A DNA stretch of 64,000 nucleotides, taken from Tahibacter soli. GTDB taxonomy: Bacteria; Pseudomonadota; Gammaproteobacteria; Xanthomonadales; Rhodanobacteraceae. The notes under the pieces are model-generated. The model was not told the DNA's origin and did not search any database. It was given only the letters and a program-made list of their open reading frames with translations. Positions 22,465-31,216 of this stretch are shown here, piece after piece. The stretch is taken from the NCBI RefSeq assembly GCF_025717065.2, contig NZ_JAOVZO020000018.1:1116001-1180000 (forward strand). The letters are read 5' to 3'. Made by a program: the position numbers and the translations under genes. Within the stretch, counting starts at the first letter, position 1; every line of letters begins with the position of its first letter.

Positions 22465-23604
22465 ATGGACACGCCGAGTACGGACGGCTACACGTTCGGC
22501 ATCGAGGAAGAATATTTCCTCACCGACCTCGCCACGCGGCAGCCGCCGCCGCGCGTGCGCCGCGGCCTCGTCGACGACTGCCGCGTCCGCCTCGGCGACG
22601 CGGTGACGTACGAGCTCAAGCAGGCGCAGATCGAAGTGGCCACGCCCGTGCTCGACGACGCGTTCGCCGCTCAGGACGTGCTGCGGCATCTGCGCCGGGG
22701 CATCGCCGACGTGGCTCGCGGCAGCGGCCTCGGCATCGTCGCGGCCGGTTCGCACCCGATGGGGTCGTGGCGCGACGTGCGTCCGACGCGCAAGGCGCGC
22801 TATCGGCGCATCATCGAGACGTACCAGATCATCGGCCGCCGCGACCTCTTGTGCGGCCTGCACGTGCACGTCGCGCCGCCGCCGGGCGTCGACCGCGTCG
22901 AACTGATGAACCGGCTGATGCCGCAGCTGCCGCTGTTTCTCGCGCTGTCGACGTCGTCGCCGTTCTGGAGCCGGCGGCACACGGGCCTCCTGAGCTATCG
23001 GCAGGCCGCGTACGACGAATTTCCGCGCAGCGGCACGCCCGACTTCTTCGACGACGAGCGCGACTACGACGCGTTCGTCGAACGCCTGGTCAGGGCCGAC
23101 GCGCTCAGGGACGGCTCCGAGCTGTGGTGGAACATCCGGCCGTCGCGGCGCTACCCGACGCTCGAGCTGCGCATCGCCGACGCGTGCACGCACCTGGAGG
23201 ACACCGTCGCGCTGGCGTCGCTGTTCCGCTGTCTCGTGCGCGCGCACGTGCGCCTGCCGGAACTCGGCCGCGAACGCGGCAACGGCACGCGCCGGCTGAT
23301 CGACGAAAATCGCTGGCGCGCGCAGCGCTACGGCATCGACGCGCAATTCATCGACGAGGCGGGCGGACAGACGCCGGTGCGCGAACGCGTCGGCGAACTG
23401 CGCGCGCTCGTCGAGCCCGACGCCCAGGCGCTCGGCTGCGTCGCCGCGCTCGCGGGCCTCGACGGCATCCTCGCGCGCGGCACCAGCGCACAGGCGCAGC
23501 TCGACCGGTACGAGGCGGAAGTCGGCGCCGGCGCGCACCATCTCGACGCGCTGCGCGCGACGGTCGACTGGCTGCTCGAAACGACGCAGCCCGGGCAGGG
23601 CTGA
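22465..23604 (+). CDS. YbdK-type carboxylate-amine ligase (GCS2 family)
   Basis: A 379-residue member of the glutamate-cysteine ligase 2 family, which makes an amide between a carboxylate (often glutamate gamma-carboxyl) and an amine using ATP. Diagnostic segments are FGIEEEYFL at the N-terminus, AAGSHPMGSW, the metal-binding GLHVHV, ELWWNIRPSRRYPTLELRIAD and a C-terminal helical region. Length is right for the family (E. coli YbdK is 372 residues). The true amine and acid are not known for most members. It is followed after 56 bases by a peptidase-C26-type hydrolase that cleaves gamma-glutamyl amides, so the pair could make and break the same linkage. Confidence 0.88.
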   Translation: MDTPSTDGYTFGIEEEYFLTDLATRQPPPRVRRGLVDDCRVRLGDAVTYELKQAQIEVATPVLDDAFAAQDVLRHLRRGIADVARGSGLGIVAAGSHPMGSWRDVRPTRKARYRRIIETYQIIGRRDLLCGLHVHVAPPPGVDRVELMNRLMPQLPLFLALSTSSPFWSRRHTGLLSYRQAAYDEFPRSGTPDFFDDERDYDAFVERLVRADALRDGSELWWNIRPSRRYPTLELRIADACTHLEDTVALASLFRCLVRAHVRLPELGRERGNGTRRLIDENRWRAQRYGIDAQFIDEAGGQTPVRERVGELRALVEPDAQALGCVAALAGLDGILARGTSAQAQLDRYEAEVGAGAHHLDALRATVDWLLETTQPGQG

Positions 23605-23660
23605 GCTTGGTTAGACTTGTCGAGTCGGGTTTGAAACAGCAGAAGGATCTTGCTTCCCAC

Positions 23661-24455
23661 ATGGCATCGAACGACAACCGCAAGCTCATGATCGGCCTGT
23701 CGCCGCGCCTGTTGCGCCAGGTGCCGAGCGAACTGGGTTTTCGCGGCAAGACGCTGCAATACCTCGAGCAGTCCGTCGCGCACTGGGTGATGGCGCTCGG
23801 CGCGCTCGTCGTCATGGTGCCGACGGTCGAGCGCGAATCGCTGATCCGCCGCGCGTACATCGACATCGCCGACTACGTGGCCGCGCTCGACGGGCTGATC
23901 CTGCAGGGCGGCGCCGACATCGACCCGCGCGCCTACGGCGAGGTGCCGTCGAACACGATCGGGCCGGTCGACGTGATGCGCGACCGCTTCGAACTCGACC
24001 TCCTGCGTGCGTTCATGGCGGCCGGCAAGCCGGTGTTCGGCATCTGCCGCGGCATGCAGCTGATCAACGTCGCCTGCGGCGGCAATCTGCACCAGGATCT
24101 GCGCGCCGACGGCGCGACCGAATACGACCACGTCGACGGCGACAGCTACGATCAGTTCGTGCACCCGCTCGCGCTCGAACCCGACTCGTGGCTCTCGCAG
24201 CGCTACGGCGGCGCGACGGCGGGCGTCGTCAATTCGATTCACCACCAGGGCGTGGAACGGCTCGGCGACGGGCTCGTCGTCGAGGCGCGCGCGCACGACG
24301 GCGTGATCGAAGCGATACGCGGCGCCGGCGAAACGTTCGTGCTCGGCGTGCAGTGGCATCCGGAATTCCACGACGGCTCGGACGAACGTCTGCTGCCGGC
24401 CGATCCGCTGATGCAGGCGTTTCTCGATGCGGCGCAGGTGCGGCGCGAACGCTAG
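23661..24455 (+). CDS. Class I glutamine-amidotransferase-like gamma-glutamyl hydrolase (peptidase C26, PuuD-like)
   Basis: A 264-residue cytoplasmic hydrolase. The start at ATG 23661 (MASNDNRKLMIGLSPR) follows the ligase gene by 56 bases. The family hallmark QGGADIDPRAYGE is present, the nucleophile is the Cys in FGICRGMQ, and the His-Glu pair is in GVQWHPEFHD. PuuD-type enzymes hydrolyse gamma-glutamyl-GABA and related amides. The adjacent YbdK-type ligase suggests a gamma-glutamyl amide intermediate, although no polyamine pathway genes are in view. Confidence 0.87.
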   Translation: MASNDNRKLMIGLSPRLLRQVPSELGFRGKTLQYLEQSVAHWVMALGALVVMVPTVERESLIRRAYIDIADYVAALDGLILQGGADIDPRAYGEVPSNTIGPVDVMRDRFELDLLRAFMAAGKPVFGICRGMQLINVACGGNLHQDLRADGATEYDHVDGDSYDQFVHPLALEPDSWLSQRYGGATAGVVNSIHHQGVERLGDGLVVEARAHDGVIEAIRGAGETFVLGVQWHPEFHDGSDERLLPADPLMQAFLDAAQVRRER

Positions 24456-24556
24456 CGGAAACGACGCCGCGCCGGAGAGTCGCTTCCGGCGCGGCGGATT
24501 CGCGCGATGCGAGTGTTCGCGTCGCGCGTTGAAAACGCGGCGGGGCCGCGCCTCGG

Positions 24557-24799
24557 TCAGTCCGGCAGCTCGATGCCGCGATCGTCGTGCTGGCCGACGA
24601 CGCCGCTTTGCACGAAGCCCTCTTTCTGCGCCCAGGTGATGTACAGGTACTTGCGATTGCCGGGCGACGGATCGCCGTAGTCGATGTCCTTCGCGAAGAA
24701 GGTGCGCTGGCCGCCGGCGTACTGCTCCTGCACCTTGCTGGTGACGTCGTTGGTGCTGTTCCACACGCCGTAGCCGGCGTAGCCGATTGAGAGTGCCAT
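24557..24799 (-). CDS. Small DUF3395-like protein
   Basis: An 80-residue protein from ATG 24799 with GAGGAAA upstream. It has no signal peptide. The pattern YGVWNSTNDVTSKVQ ... YGDPSPGNRKYLYITW resembles the DUF3395 (DnaJC11 C-terminal) theme of DVT-x-VQ followed by DPxPGxxKxLYxxW; I recall that family only loosely, so the link is tentative. Function is unknown. The gene sits alone between convergent and unrelated neighbours, behind the best sigma70-like promoter of the window (24992-25020), with a leader of nearly 190 bases. Confidence 0.7.
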   Translation of the reverse strand: MALSIGYAGYGVWNSTNDVTSKVQEQYAGGQRTFFAKDIDYGDPSPGNRKYLYITWAQKEGFVQSGVVGQHDDRGIELPD

Positions 24800-24991
24800 G
24801 ATCGTTTCCTCGTCGGTGGGCGACGCGCGCCGCGGATCCGGCGCGCGATCCGCGCTCGTTCTCGCGGATCGTTCGCCGGTGTCGCGATACCGGCGGCGTG
24901 CGGATGATTTCCGTACGCGCATCGTTCGACCTTCCGGAAACCTTACGATTCGACCGCGAGCGCGGATCGTGCGTCGCGGCCTCCAATTATT

Positions 24992-25020
24992 CAATAAAGT
25001 TGAAAATGTGAAAATTGACA
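24992..25020 (-). promoter_or_regulatory. AT-rich sigma70-like promoter for the DUF3395-like gene
   Basis: On the minus strand TTGTCA (25020-25015) and TTTATT (24997-24992) are 17 bases apart, inside a markedly AT-rich island (about 24982-25055) that stands out in this GC-rich window. Nothing else resembling a gene lies in 24800-25166. The remainder of that gap is GC-rich, with CGGATC-type inverted fragments near 24835-24875. Confidence 0.5.
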
Positions 25021-25166
25021 AACATGTAGAGGGTGTGAATAAAGAAGTCTTCTTCCGGCGTCGGAGCGCGGATGCGCGTTGTCGGATTGACATCGTTTTC
25101 ACAGACGCGTGAAGGCGGGGTCATCGTTGGCGGCTGCGGCAACGGCCGCCGCGCGATTTCGCGCCG

Positions 25167-26027
25167 TCATCGCCGCCGCGCCGGTTCTCGCAGCTCGACG
25201 ATCAGCTGCGCGAACTCGCGCGCGGCGGGCGTGTCGGCGTCGGCGCCGCGAATCAGCGTGAAATCGACCGGCGCGAGCGCGGGCAGGCCGTAGCGCCCGT
25301 CGACGATCGTCATGCCGGGCTCGACGTCGTCGCGCGTCAGCACGGTGACCGCCAGCCCCGCGAGCACGGCCGCGCGTATGCCCTGCATGCTCGGCGACGT
25401 GAAGACGACGTGCCATGCGACGCCGGTGCCGTCGAGCGCGGCGACGCCGAGGTTGCGGTAGATGCACGGCGACGGAAAGAACGCGAGCGGCAGCGGTCCG
25501 CCGGACGGCGCTTCGAACGTGTCGGCGGCGACCCAGGCGAGTTGCGCGCGTTTGAGCACGGTGCCGCGTACCGCTTTCGGCGGCGAGAGCACGACCGCGA
25601 GGTCGAGTTCGCGCGCGGCGACGAGCGCGCGCAGGTCCAGATGCATGCCGACGCCCACTTCCAGTCGCACCGACGGGTACGCGCGCGCGAAGCGGCACAG
25701 GAGCTGCGGCAGGCGCTCGCCGAGAAAATTCTCCGGCACGCCGAAACGCACGATGCCGGAGACGGGCGACGGCGCGAAACGCCGCGCGAGCGTGTCGAGC
25801 GAGGCGAGCACCTGTTCGGCATGGCGCAGGAATTCGGCGCCGTCGTCGGTGAGCGTCAGCGAACGCGTCGTGCGATGCAGGAGCGGCCGGCCGACCTGCT
25901 CCTCGAGCCGGCGCATCTGGTGGCTGATCGCCGACTGCGTCAGATGCAGGCGCTGCGCGGCGCGCGTGAAGCCGCCGGTCCGTGCGATCGCGACGAAGGC
26001 GCGCAGCAGGGTGGGGTCGAGATCCAT
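25167..26027 (-). CDS. LysR-family transcriptional regulator
   Basis: A 286-residue regulator from ATG 26027 (MDLDPTLLRAFVAIARTGGF; an ATG four codons earlier is possible). The N-terminal winged helix-turn-helix reads TRAAQRLHLTQSAISHQMRR, followed by a linker helix and a periplasmic-binding-protein-like effector domain (VRFGVPENFLGERLPQL). It diverges from a DHA2-type exporter gene, a classic LysR/transporter pair, so it most likely controls that exporter and itself in response to a small molecule. Intergenic direct repeats at 26052-26090 are the probable site. Confidence 0.9.
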   Translation of the reverse strand: MDLDPTLLRAFVAIARTGGFTRAAQRLHLTQSAISHQMRRLEEQVGRPLLHRTTRSLTLTDDGAEFLRHAEQVLASLDTLARRFAPSPVSGIVRFGVPENFLGERLPQLLCRFARAYPSVRLEVGVGMHLDLRALVAARELDLAVVLSPPKAVRGTVLKRAQLAWVAADTFEAPSGGPLPLAFFPSPCIYRNLGVAALDGTGVAWHVVFTSPSMQGIRAAVLAGLAVTVLTRDDVEPGMTIVDGRYGLPALAPVDFTLIRGADADTPAAREFAQLIVELREPARRR

Positions 26028-26051
26028 GGCGGTTCGCAATGATGACGGTCG

Positions 26052-26090
26052 ATCATGGATTCTACGAAATCAATTCATTTCTATCATGGA
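26052..26090. promoter_or_regulatory. Repeats in the LysR/MFS intergenic region
   Basis: ATCATGGA occurs at 26052-26059 and again at 26083-26090, 31 bases (about three helical turns) apart, and GAAAT/ATTTC (26066-26081) forms a dyad between them. The AT-rich setting and position between divergent starts fit LysR activation and recognition sites. Confidence 0.4.
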
Positions 26091-26136
26091 CTGCGCCGGC
26101 CCAGAATCGCCGCCCGTTCGACGAGGAAGTGTCGCG

Positions 26137-27648
26137 ATGTCCCCAGCCTTCACCCGTGCCGACGCGTTCGCGCTCGCCGCCGTCTGTCTTGCCGCGCTGA
26201 TGTTCGGTCTGGAAATCTCCAGCGTGCCGGTGATCCTGCCGACGCTCGAACGCGTGCTGCACGCGGATCTGGCCGACCTGCAGTGGATCATGAACGCGTA
26301 CACGATCGCCTGTACCACGGTGCTGATGGCGACCGGCACGCTCGCCGACCGCTACGGCCGGCGCCGCCTGTTCGTCGGCAGTCTCGTGCTGTTCGGCGTC
26401 ACCTCGCTCGTCTGCGGACTCGCCGCGAGCGTGCCGGTGCTGATTGCCGCGCGGTTCGCGCAGGGCGTCGGCGGCGGCGCGATGCTGATCTGCCTGATCG
26501 CGATCCTGTCGCACCGGTTTCCGGCCGGCGCGGCGCGCGGTCGCGCGTTCGCCGTGTTCGGCGTCGTATTCGGCGCGGGCCTCGGTTTCGGGCCGATCGT
26601 CGGCGGCGCGATCGTCGCGGCGTCGAGCTGGCAGTGGGTATTTCTCGTGCACGCGCCGCTCGCGGCGCTCGCATTGCTGCTCGTCGCCGGCGGTGTCGCC
26701 GAATCGCGCGACCCGCGCGCGTGCGCGCTCGACATCGCCGGCATCGTCACGCTGACGCTGTCGGTGCTGTGCCTCGCGGCGTTCATCACGCAGGGGCCGT
26801 CGCTCGGTTTTTCGAGCGTCCCGTCGCTCGCGCTGGCGCTCGTCGCGATCGTTTCGATGGGGCTTTTTATCGTCGTGGAAAAAAGCGCGCGTGCGCCGAT
26901 GTTCGATTTCTCGGTGTTTCGCGTGCGGGCGTTTTCCGGCGCGATCCTCGGGGCGATCGGCATGAACGTCAGCTTCTGGCCGTTCATGATCTATCTGCCG
27001 ATCTATTTCCACGGCGTGCTCGGCTACGGCGCCGTGACCGCCGGCCTGTCGCTGCTCGCGTACACGCTGCCGACGCTCGTGCTGCCGCCGTTCGCCGAAC
27101 GCCTGTCGGTGCGCTACGGGGTGCGCGTCGTGATACCGGCAGGACTGTTCGCGATCGGCCTCGGCTTCGCGGTGATGCACGTCGGCAGCGGCGGCGCGGC
27201 CTGGATATTGCTCGCCGGCGCCGTGCTGGCCGGCGCGGGCATCGGCATCGCGAACACGCCGGTCACGAACACGGCGACCGGCGCGATCGGCGCCGATCGC
27301 GCCGGCATGGCGTCGGGCATCGACATGAGCGCGCGCCTGATCACGCTCGCGCTGAACATCGCGCTGATGGGGACCGTGCTCGCGGCCGGCGTGCACGCGG
27401 CGTTGCCGGTCGATATCGACGCGGCGCAGCGGCATGCGCTTGCTGCCCGGATCGCCGCCGGCGACCTCGCGGCGCTCGCCGCCGCGATGCCGGCGGCCGA
27501 CGCGCAAGCCGCCGCGCATGCGGCGCTCGCGCGAGGTTTCGGCGCGGTCATGCTGTACGGTGCGTTCGGCGCGTGGGTGCTGTCGGCGCTCTGCGCGATG
27601 ACGTTCGGTGCGCGGCGCCGCGCGCCGTTCGCCGCCTGCGAGCGCTAG
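26137..27648 (+). CDS. DHA2-type major facilitator superfamily exporter
   Basis: A 503-residue inner-membrane protein from ATG 26137, with GAGGAAG upstream and MSPAFTRADAFALAAVCLAA as the N-terminus. About fourteen hydrophobic segments are expected. Motif A is seen as GTLADRYGRRRL after TM2, and the start of motif C as VFGAGLGFGPIVGG near TM5, marking a drug/H+ antiporter. Proton-driven efflux of a drug or metabolite is the expected role. It is controlled presumably by the divergent LysR regulator. Its TAG stop lies within CTAG, shared with the stop of the convergent kinase gene. Confidence 0.9.
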   Translation: MSPAFTRADAFALAAVCLAALMFGLEISSVPVILPTLERVLHADLADLQWIMNAYTIACTTVLMATGTLADRYGRRRLFVGSLVLFGVTSLVCGLAASVPVLIAARFAQGVGGGAMLICLIAILSHRFPAGAARGRAFAVFGVVFGAGLGFGPIVGGAIVAASSWQWVFLVHAPLAALALLLVAGGVAESRDPRACALDIAGIVTLTLSVLCLAAFITQGPSLGFSSVPSLALALVAIVSMGLFIVVEKSARAPMFDFSVFRVRAFSGAILGAIGMNVSFWPFMIYLPIYFHGVLGYGAVTAGLSLLAYTLPTLVLPPFAERLSVRYGVRVVIPAGLFAIGLGFAVMHVGSGGAAWILLAGAVLAGAGIGIANTPVTNTATGAIGADRAGMASGIDMSARLITLALNIALMGTVLAAGVHAALPVDIDAAQRHALAARIAAGDLAALAAAMPAADAQAAAHAALARGFGAVMLYGAFGAWVLSALCAMTFGARRRAPFAACER

Positions 27649-30398
27649 CGGCGACCGGCCGACGGCGCGCCGCCGGCCGGCGGCGCCGACAGCAGCGCCG
27701 CCAGATCCCTGCGCGCCTTCGCGCCGGCCGCGAACTGCGCGCGTATCGGCGCATCGATCTCGCGTGCGAGCGCCTGGGCCTCGTCGCCGCGGCCGGCCGC
27801 GGCGAGCGTCAGCGCGAGATCGAGCTTCGCCAGCAGCGGCGGATTCGCGTTCGCGCCGTAGTAGCGGTCGAACGCGGCGATCGCCTCGCGCAGCCGCCGT
27901 TCCGCCTGCGGGTAGTCGCCGTGCTCGCGCAGCGCCGCGCCTTCGACGCGCGCGAGCAGCGGAAAGTTGATGTGATTCGGCGGCAGCAGCGTGCGGAACG
28001 CCGCCTGCGCGGCGCGTACGTCGTCGAGCGCCTGCGCCGTGTCGCCGCGCGACCGCGCGATTTCGGCGCGGCACATCAGACGGCTCGCGTGCGTCACCCC
28101 TTGCGTATCGCCAAGCGCCGCGTCGACCGCGCTCGCGTCGTCGGCGCGCCCGTCGCGCGCGAGCAGGCACGCGAGCGCCACGCGGCAGTTCGCGCCCGAC
28201 GATTCGTCCGCGTCGTGGCTCGCGGCCGACGCGACGCCTTCGCGCAGCAGCGCCTCGGCTGCGGCATTGTCGCCGTACGTCGCGTGCAGGCCCCCCATGA
28301 AGCACAGCGTGCGCGCCGTCAGCGGCGACGGTTTTGCGCGATCGGCCTCGACGCTCGGCGCGAACTGCGCGATCGCGTCGGCGAGCCGGCCCTGGCGTTC
28401 GAGCGCGCGCGCAATGCCGGCGCGCGCCGAGCGCTGCTGCTGGCTGTCGGGCTCGGTCACCTGCACGTACTGCGCCTGCGCCTCGCGGAACTGCCGCTCG
28501 GCTTCGGCCGGCTTGCCGTCTTCCTGCAGCGCCTGTGCGAGATAGGCGTGCGCGTGGCCGATCAGCGTCGGCCGCCAGACGCTCCGGTCGGCCAGCACGT
28601 TCGCGAGGCTGCGTTCGGCGGCGATGCGCGCGTCGTCGACGCGGCCCAGGCCCGCGTACGCTTCGGCGAGCGCGTTGTACGCCTCGCTCGTGCGGCGCAC
28701 GCGCTCGTCGCCGCGTTCGACGTAGACGAGCGCTTCCTGCGCCGTCGCCAGCGCGAGCGCCGGCCGGTTCAGGCGGCTTTGTATGTGCGACAGGTCGGTC
28801 AGCGCCTTGGCGATGCCGCCTTCCGGCGCGTCGGGCTCGGCCTTTTGTACCGCGACCGATTCCTTCAACGCGAGCTCGGCTTCGGCGTAGCGGCCGAGAT
28901 TGCCGTGCGCGACGCCGAGGATGTACAGCGCATGCGACAGGCGCAGCGTCGGCGCGCGCCGGCGCTCGATCGCGACGGCCTCGGTCGCGGCTTCGACCGT
29001 GCGTTCGAACGCGCCGTAGTCGGTGTAGATGCGCCCGAGCGTCGTCAACAGGCGCGCGCGCTGGAACGGCTCGTCTTCGAGGTGGCCCTGCAGTTGCTCC
29101 CAGGCCGTGTCGATCATCTGGATCGGCGGTATCGGCCGGCGGCCGGCGTCGTCCGGCGTCGCGTTCTCGAAAATCGACACGAGATAGTCGGCGACGCGAT
29201 TGCTGCTCGCCGCTTCGATGCGCGCCTGCGCTTCGGCCGCGCGCGCGCGGTCGCGTTCGAGCGCGAGCTGGCGCACGAACACGAGCGACAGCACGACGAC
29301 GCCGAGCGTCGCCGCGACGCCGTAGCGATGCCGCCGCGCGAACTTGCCGACGCGATAGCGCACGCTGTCGGACGCGGCGAGCACGGGATGCCCGGACAGG
29401 AAACGTTCGATGTCCTCGGCGAGCGCTTCGGCCGACGCGTAGCGCCGCGCGCTTTCCGCATGCGTCGCCTTCGCCACGATCCTGTCGACGTCGCCGCGCA
29501 GGCGCGCGGTGCGCTCGCCGCTCGTATCGTCGCTCACGCGCGAGAGCTTTCCGTCCGGCGTCGGCGCGCGGTCGGTCAGAAGTTCGTACAGGATCACGCC
29601 GAGGCCGTACACGTCGGTCGCCGTGCTGAGCGCTTCGCCGCGTTTCTGCTCGGGGCTCGCGTAGGCCGGCGTCATCCAGGCGCCGGCGGTCTGCGTCGCG
29701 TCGCCGGTGTCGTCGAGCAGTTTGGCGATGCCGAAGTCGAGCAGCACCGGTTCGCCGTCGGCGTTGACGAGCACGTTGCCGGGTTTGAGGTCGCGATGGA
29801 TCACGAGGCGCTGGTGCGCGTAGTGCACGGCGCGGCACAGCTGCTGCACGAGGCGCAGGCGCGCGTCGACCGGCAGCGCGCGCGAGCGGCAGTAGTCGCC
29901 GATGGTGCGGCCGTCGACGTATTCGAGCACGAGATACGGCTGGCCGCCGGTCGTCGTGCCGCCGTCGAGCAGGCGCGCGATGTTCGGATGGCGCAGGTCG
30001 GCCAGGATCTGGCGCTCGCGCCGCAGCCGCTCGCTCGCCGACTGCGTGGGAATGCCGCGCAGCAGTTTCACCGCGACGCGCAGGTCGTATTCGGCGTCGG
30101 TGCGTTCGGCGAGAAACACCGATCCCATGCCGCCGGCGCCGATTTCGCGCACGAGGCGGTACGCGCCGACGCGCATGCCGGCGCCCAGTTCGGGCTGCAG
30201 CGTCAGCGCGGCCGCGCGGCCGAGCTGGTGCACGATGTCGCCCGCCGCGTCGCGGTCGGCCGTCGCGAGCGCGAGCGCCTCGCGGCGCAGGTCGGCGTCG
30301 GGTTCGGTCGACGCGAGCCAGGCGTCCCACGATTCGCGCGGCAGCGCGACGAGCGCGTCGAACAGTTCCTGCAGGCGTTTCCAGCGGGAGTCGGTCAT
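27645..30398 (-). CDS. Hanks-type Ser/Thr protein kinase with transmembrane helix and TPR domain
   Basis: A 917-residue signalling protein if started at ATG 30398 (MTDSRWKRL); ATG 30410 is an alternative. Residues of about 78-335 are the kinase: glycine loop GAGGMGSV (88-94), VAVK Lys111, catalytic HRDLKPGN (201-208), DFG (221-223) and APE-like SPE (248-250). A membrane helix lies near 359-378, followed by some 500 residues of helical TPR-type repeats that would face the periplasm. This kinase-TM-TPR layout is common in xanthomonads and myxobacteria; the ligand and targets are unknown. It overlaps stop codons with the MFS gene. A 1728-codon open frame on the opposite strand is a shadow of this gene. 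Confidence 0.9.
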   Translation of the reverse strand: MTDSRWKRLQELFDALVALPRESWDAWLASTEPDADLRREALALATADRDAAGDIVHQLGRAAALTLQPELGAGMRVGAYRLVREIGAGGMGSVFLAERTDAEYDLRVAVKLLRGIPTQSASERLRRERQILADLRHPNIARLLDGGTTTGGQPYLVLEYVDGRTIGDYCRSRALPVDARLRLVQQLCRAVHYAHQRLVIHRDLKPGNVLVNADGEPVLLDFGIAKLLDDTGDATQTAGAWMTPAYASPEQKRGEALSTATDVYGLGVILYELLTDRAPTPDGKLSRVSDDTSGERTARLRGDVDRIVAKATHAESARRYASAEALAEDIERFLSGHPVLAASDSVRYRVGKFARRHRYGVAATLGVVVLSLVFVRQLALERDRARAAEAQARIEAASSNRVADYLVSIFENATPDDAGRRPIPPIQMIDTAWEQLQGHLEDEPFQRARLLTTLGRIYTDYGAFERTVEAATEAVAIERRRAPTLRLSHALYILGVAHGNLGRYAEAELALKESVAVQKAEPDAPEGGIAKALTDLSHIQSRLNRPALALATAQEALVYVERGDERVRRTSEAYNALAEAYAGLGRVDDARIAAERSLANVLADRSVWRPTLIGHAHAYLAQALQEDGKPAEAERQFREAQAQYVQVTEPDSQQQRSARAGIARALERQGRLADAIAQFAPSVEADRAKPSPLTARTLCFMGGLHATYGDNAAAEALLREGVASAASHDADESSGANCRVALACLLARDGRADDASAVDAALGDTQGVTHASRLMCRAEIARSRGDTAQALDDVRAAQAAFRTLLPPNHINFPLLARVEGAALREHGDYPQAERRLREAIAAFDRYYGANANPPLLAKLDLALTLAAAGRGDEAQALAREIDAPIRAQFAAGAKARRDLAALLSAPPAGGAPSAGRR

Positions 30399-30488
30399 CG
30401 GTCCATGCATGCGCAATCCGACGCGCAGGCTAGCGCGCCGGTTGCGGGTTTGCATAAGCCGTTCGTTACGGTGGCGAGCGATCGGGCG

Positions 30489-31067
30489 CTATCGTTTAAG
30501 CGTCGGCGAGTCGAGGATCGATGCCTGTTCGGTGAACGACTCGAGCGGCAGGATCGTCCGTTCGATGTCGATCAGCGGCCCGAGCTCGTACACGTTGCGG
30601 TAGCCGTAGGTGTACAACGCGATAAATGTCGACAAATTCAGCGACGCGCGCGCCATTTTCGACGGGAACGGATCGGGCGCCCGGGAAAAGTTGTTGTTGC
30701 AATAGATGAGAATTCGCGTCTCGCGATCGGGCAGGCGTGCCGCGAGCGAGTCGATCGCGATGTCCGTGAACGGCAGGTTCACGGCACCGGCGACGTGCAG
30801 CAGGTTGTAGCGGTCCTGGCTGCGCGCATCGAGCACGACCGTGCCGGGCTCCTGCGCCATCGTCAGAAATTCGGCTTCGGTCACGCGGCGTTCGCTGCGG
30901 TGCTGCGCGGCTTCGCGGGCGATCTCGAGATAGCCGGGCATGTCGATCGCGGGATTCGCGAGCGCGTAGCGGCGGTCGTCGGTCGGCGGCGGCGACACGT
31001 CGGACGCCGCGAACGCGGGCGCGGCGAGCGACAGGAGCAGGGCGGAAACCCGTCGAAGATTGCGCAT
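30489..31067 (-). CDS. Exported rhodanese-domain protein
   Basis: A 192-residue protein with a signal peptide (MRNLRRVSALLLSLAAPAFA) and one rhodanese domain. TVVLDARSQDRYNLLHVAGAV is the CH2A-type entry, and the active-site loop is C-N-N-N-F-S-R, with a cysteine in the usual place (YCNNNFSR). Rhodaneses transfer sulfane sulfur or act as sulfur-carrier or redox domains; a periplasmic single-domain form has no assigned role here. It diverges from the OmpR-type response regulator at 31217, and the shared 149 bases contain that regulator's probable binding site, so the gene may be its target. Confidence 0.87.
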   Translation of the reverse strand: MRNLRRVSALLLSLAAPAFAASDVSPPPTDDRRYALANPAIDMPGYLEIAREAAQHRSERRVTEAEFLTMAQEPGTVVLDARSQDRYNLLHVAGAVNLPFTDIAIDSLAARLPDRETRILIYCNNNFSRAPDPFPSKMARASLNLSTFIALYTYGYRNVYELGPLIDIERTILPLESFTEQASILDSPTLKR

Positions 31068-31144
31068 GGCGATGTTCCGGCAAGCGGCGATGCCGCGGTG
31101 ACGTCACGCTATGCCGCCGCCGTCGCGCGGGGCAGGCCGCATCG

Positions 31145-31181
31145 CGTAACGTTTTGCGGTGCGAAGTTACGCAACCGTTAC
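31145..31181. promoter_or_regulatory. Direct and inverted GTTAC repeats upstream of the response-regulator gene
   Basis: GTTAC occurs at 31166-31170 and 31177-31181, exactly 11 bases apart on one helix face, as OmpR/PhoB-type dimers require. CGTAAC (31145-31150) is an inverse half-site 15 bases before the first. A further CGTAAC lies after the sensor gene at 33746-33751, inside a GTCGCG/CGCGAC dyad. Autoregulation and control of the divergent rhodanese gene are likely. Confidence 0.5.
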
Positions 31182-31216
31182 ATGCGCGACGCGGCGGCGG
31201 TTGCTAACCTCGGCGC

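Noticed and set aside
20587-23541. 984-codon leftward frame over the amidohydrolase and ligase genes
   Set aside because: It crosses two recognisable genes in the wrong frame or strand and has no domain of its own.
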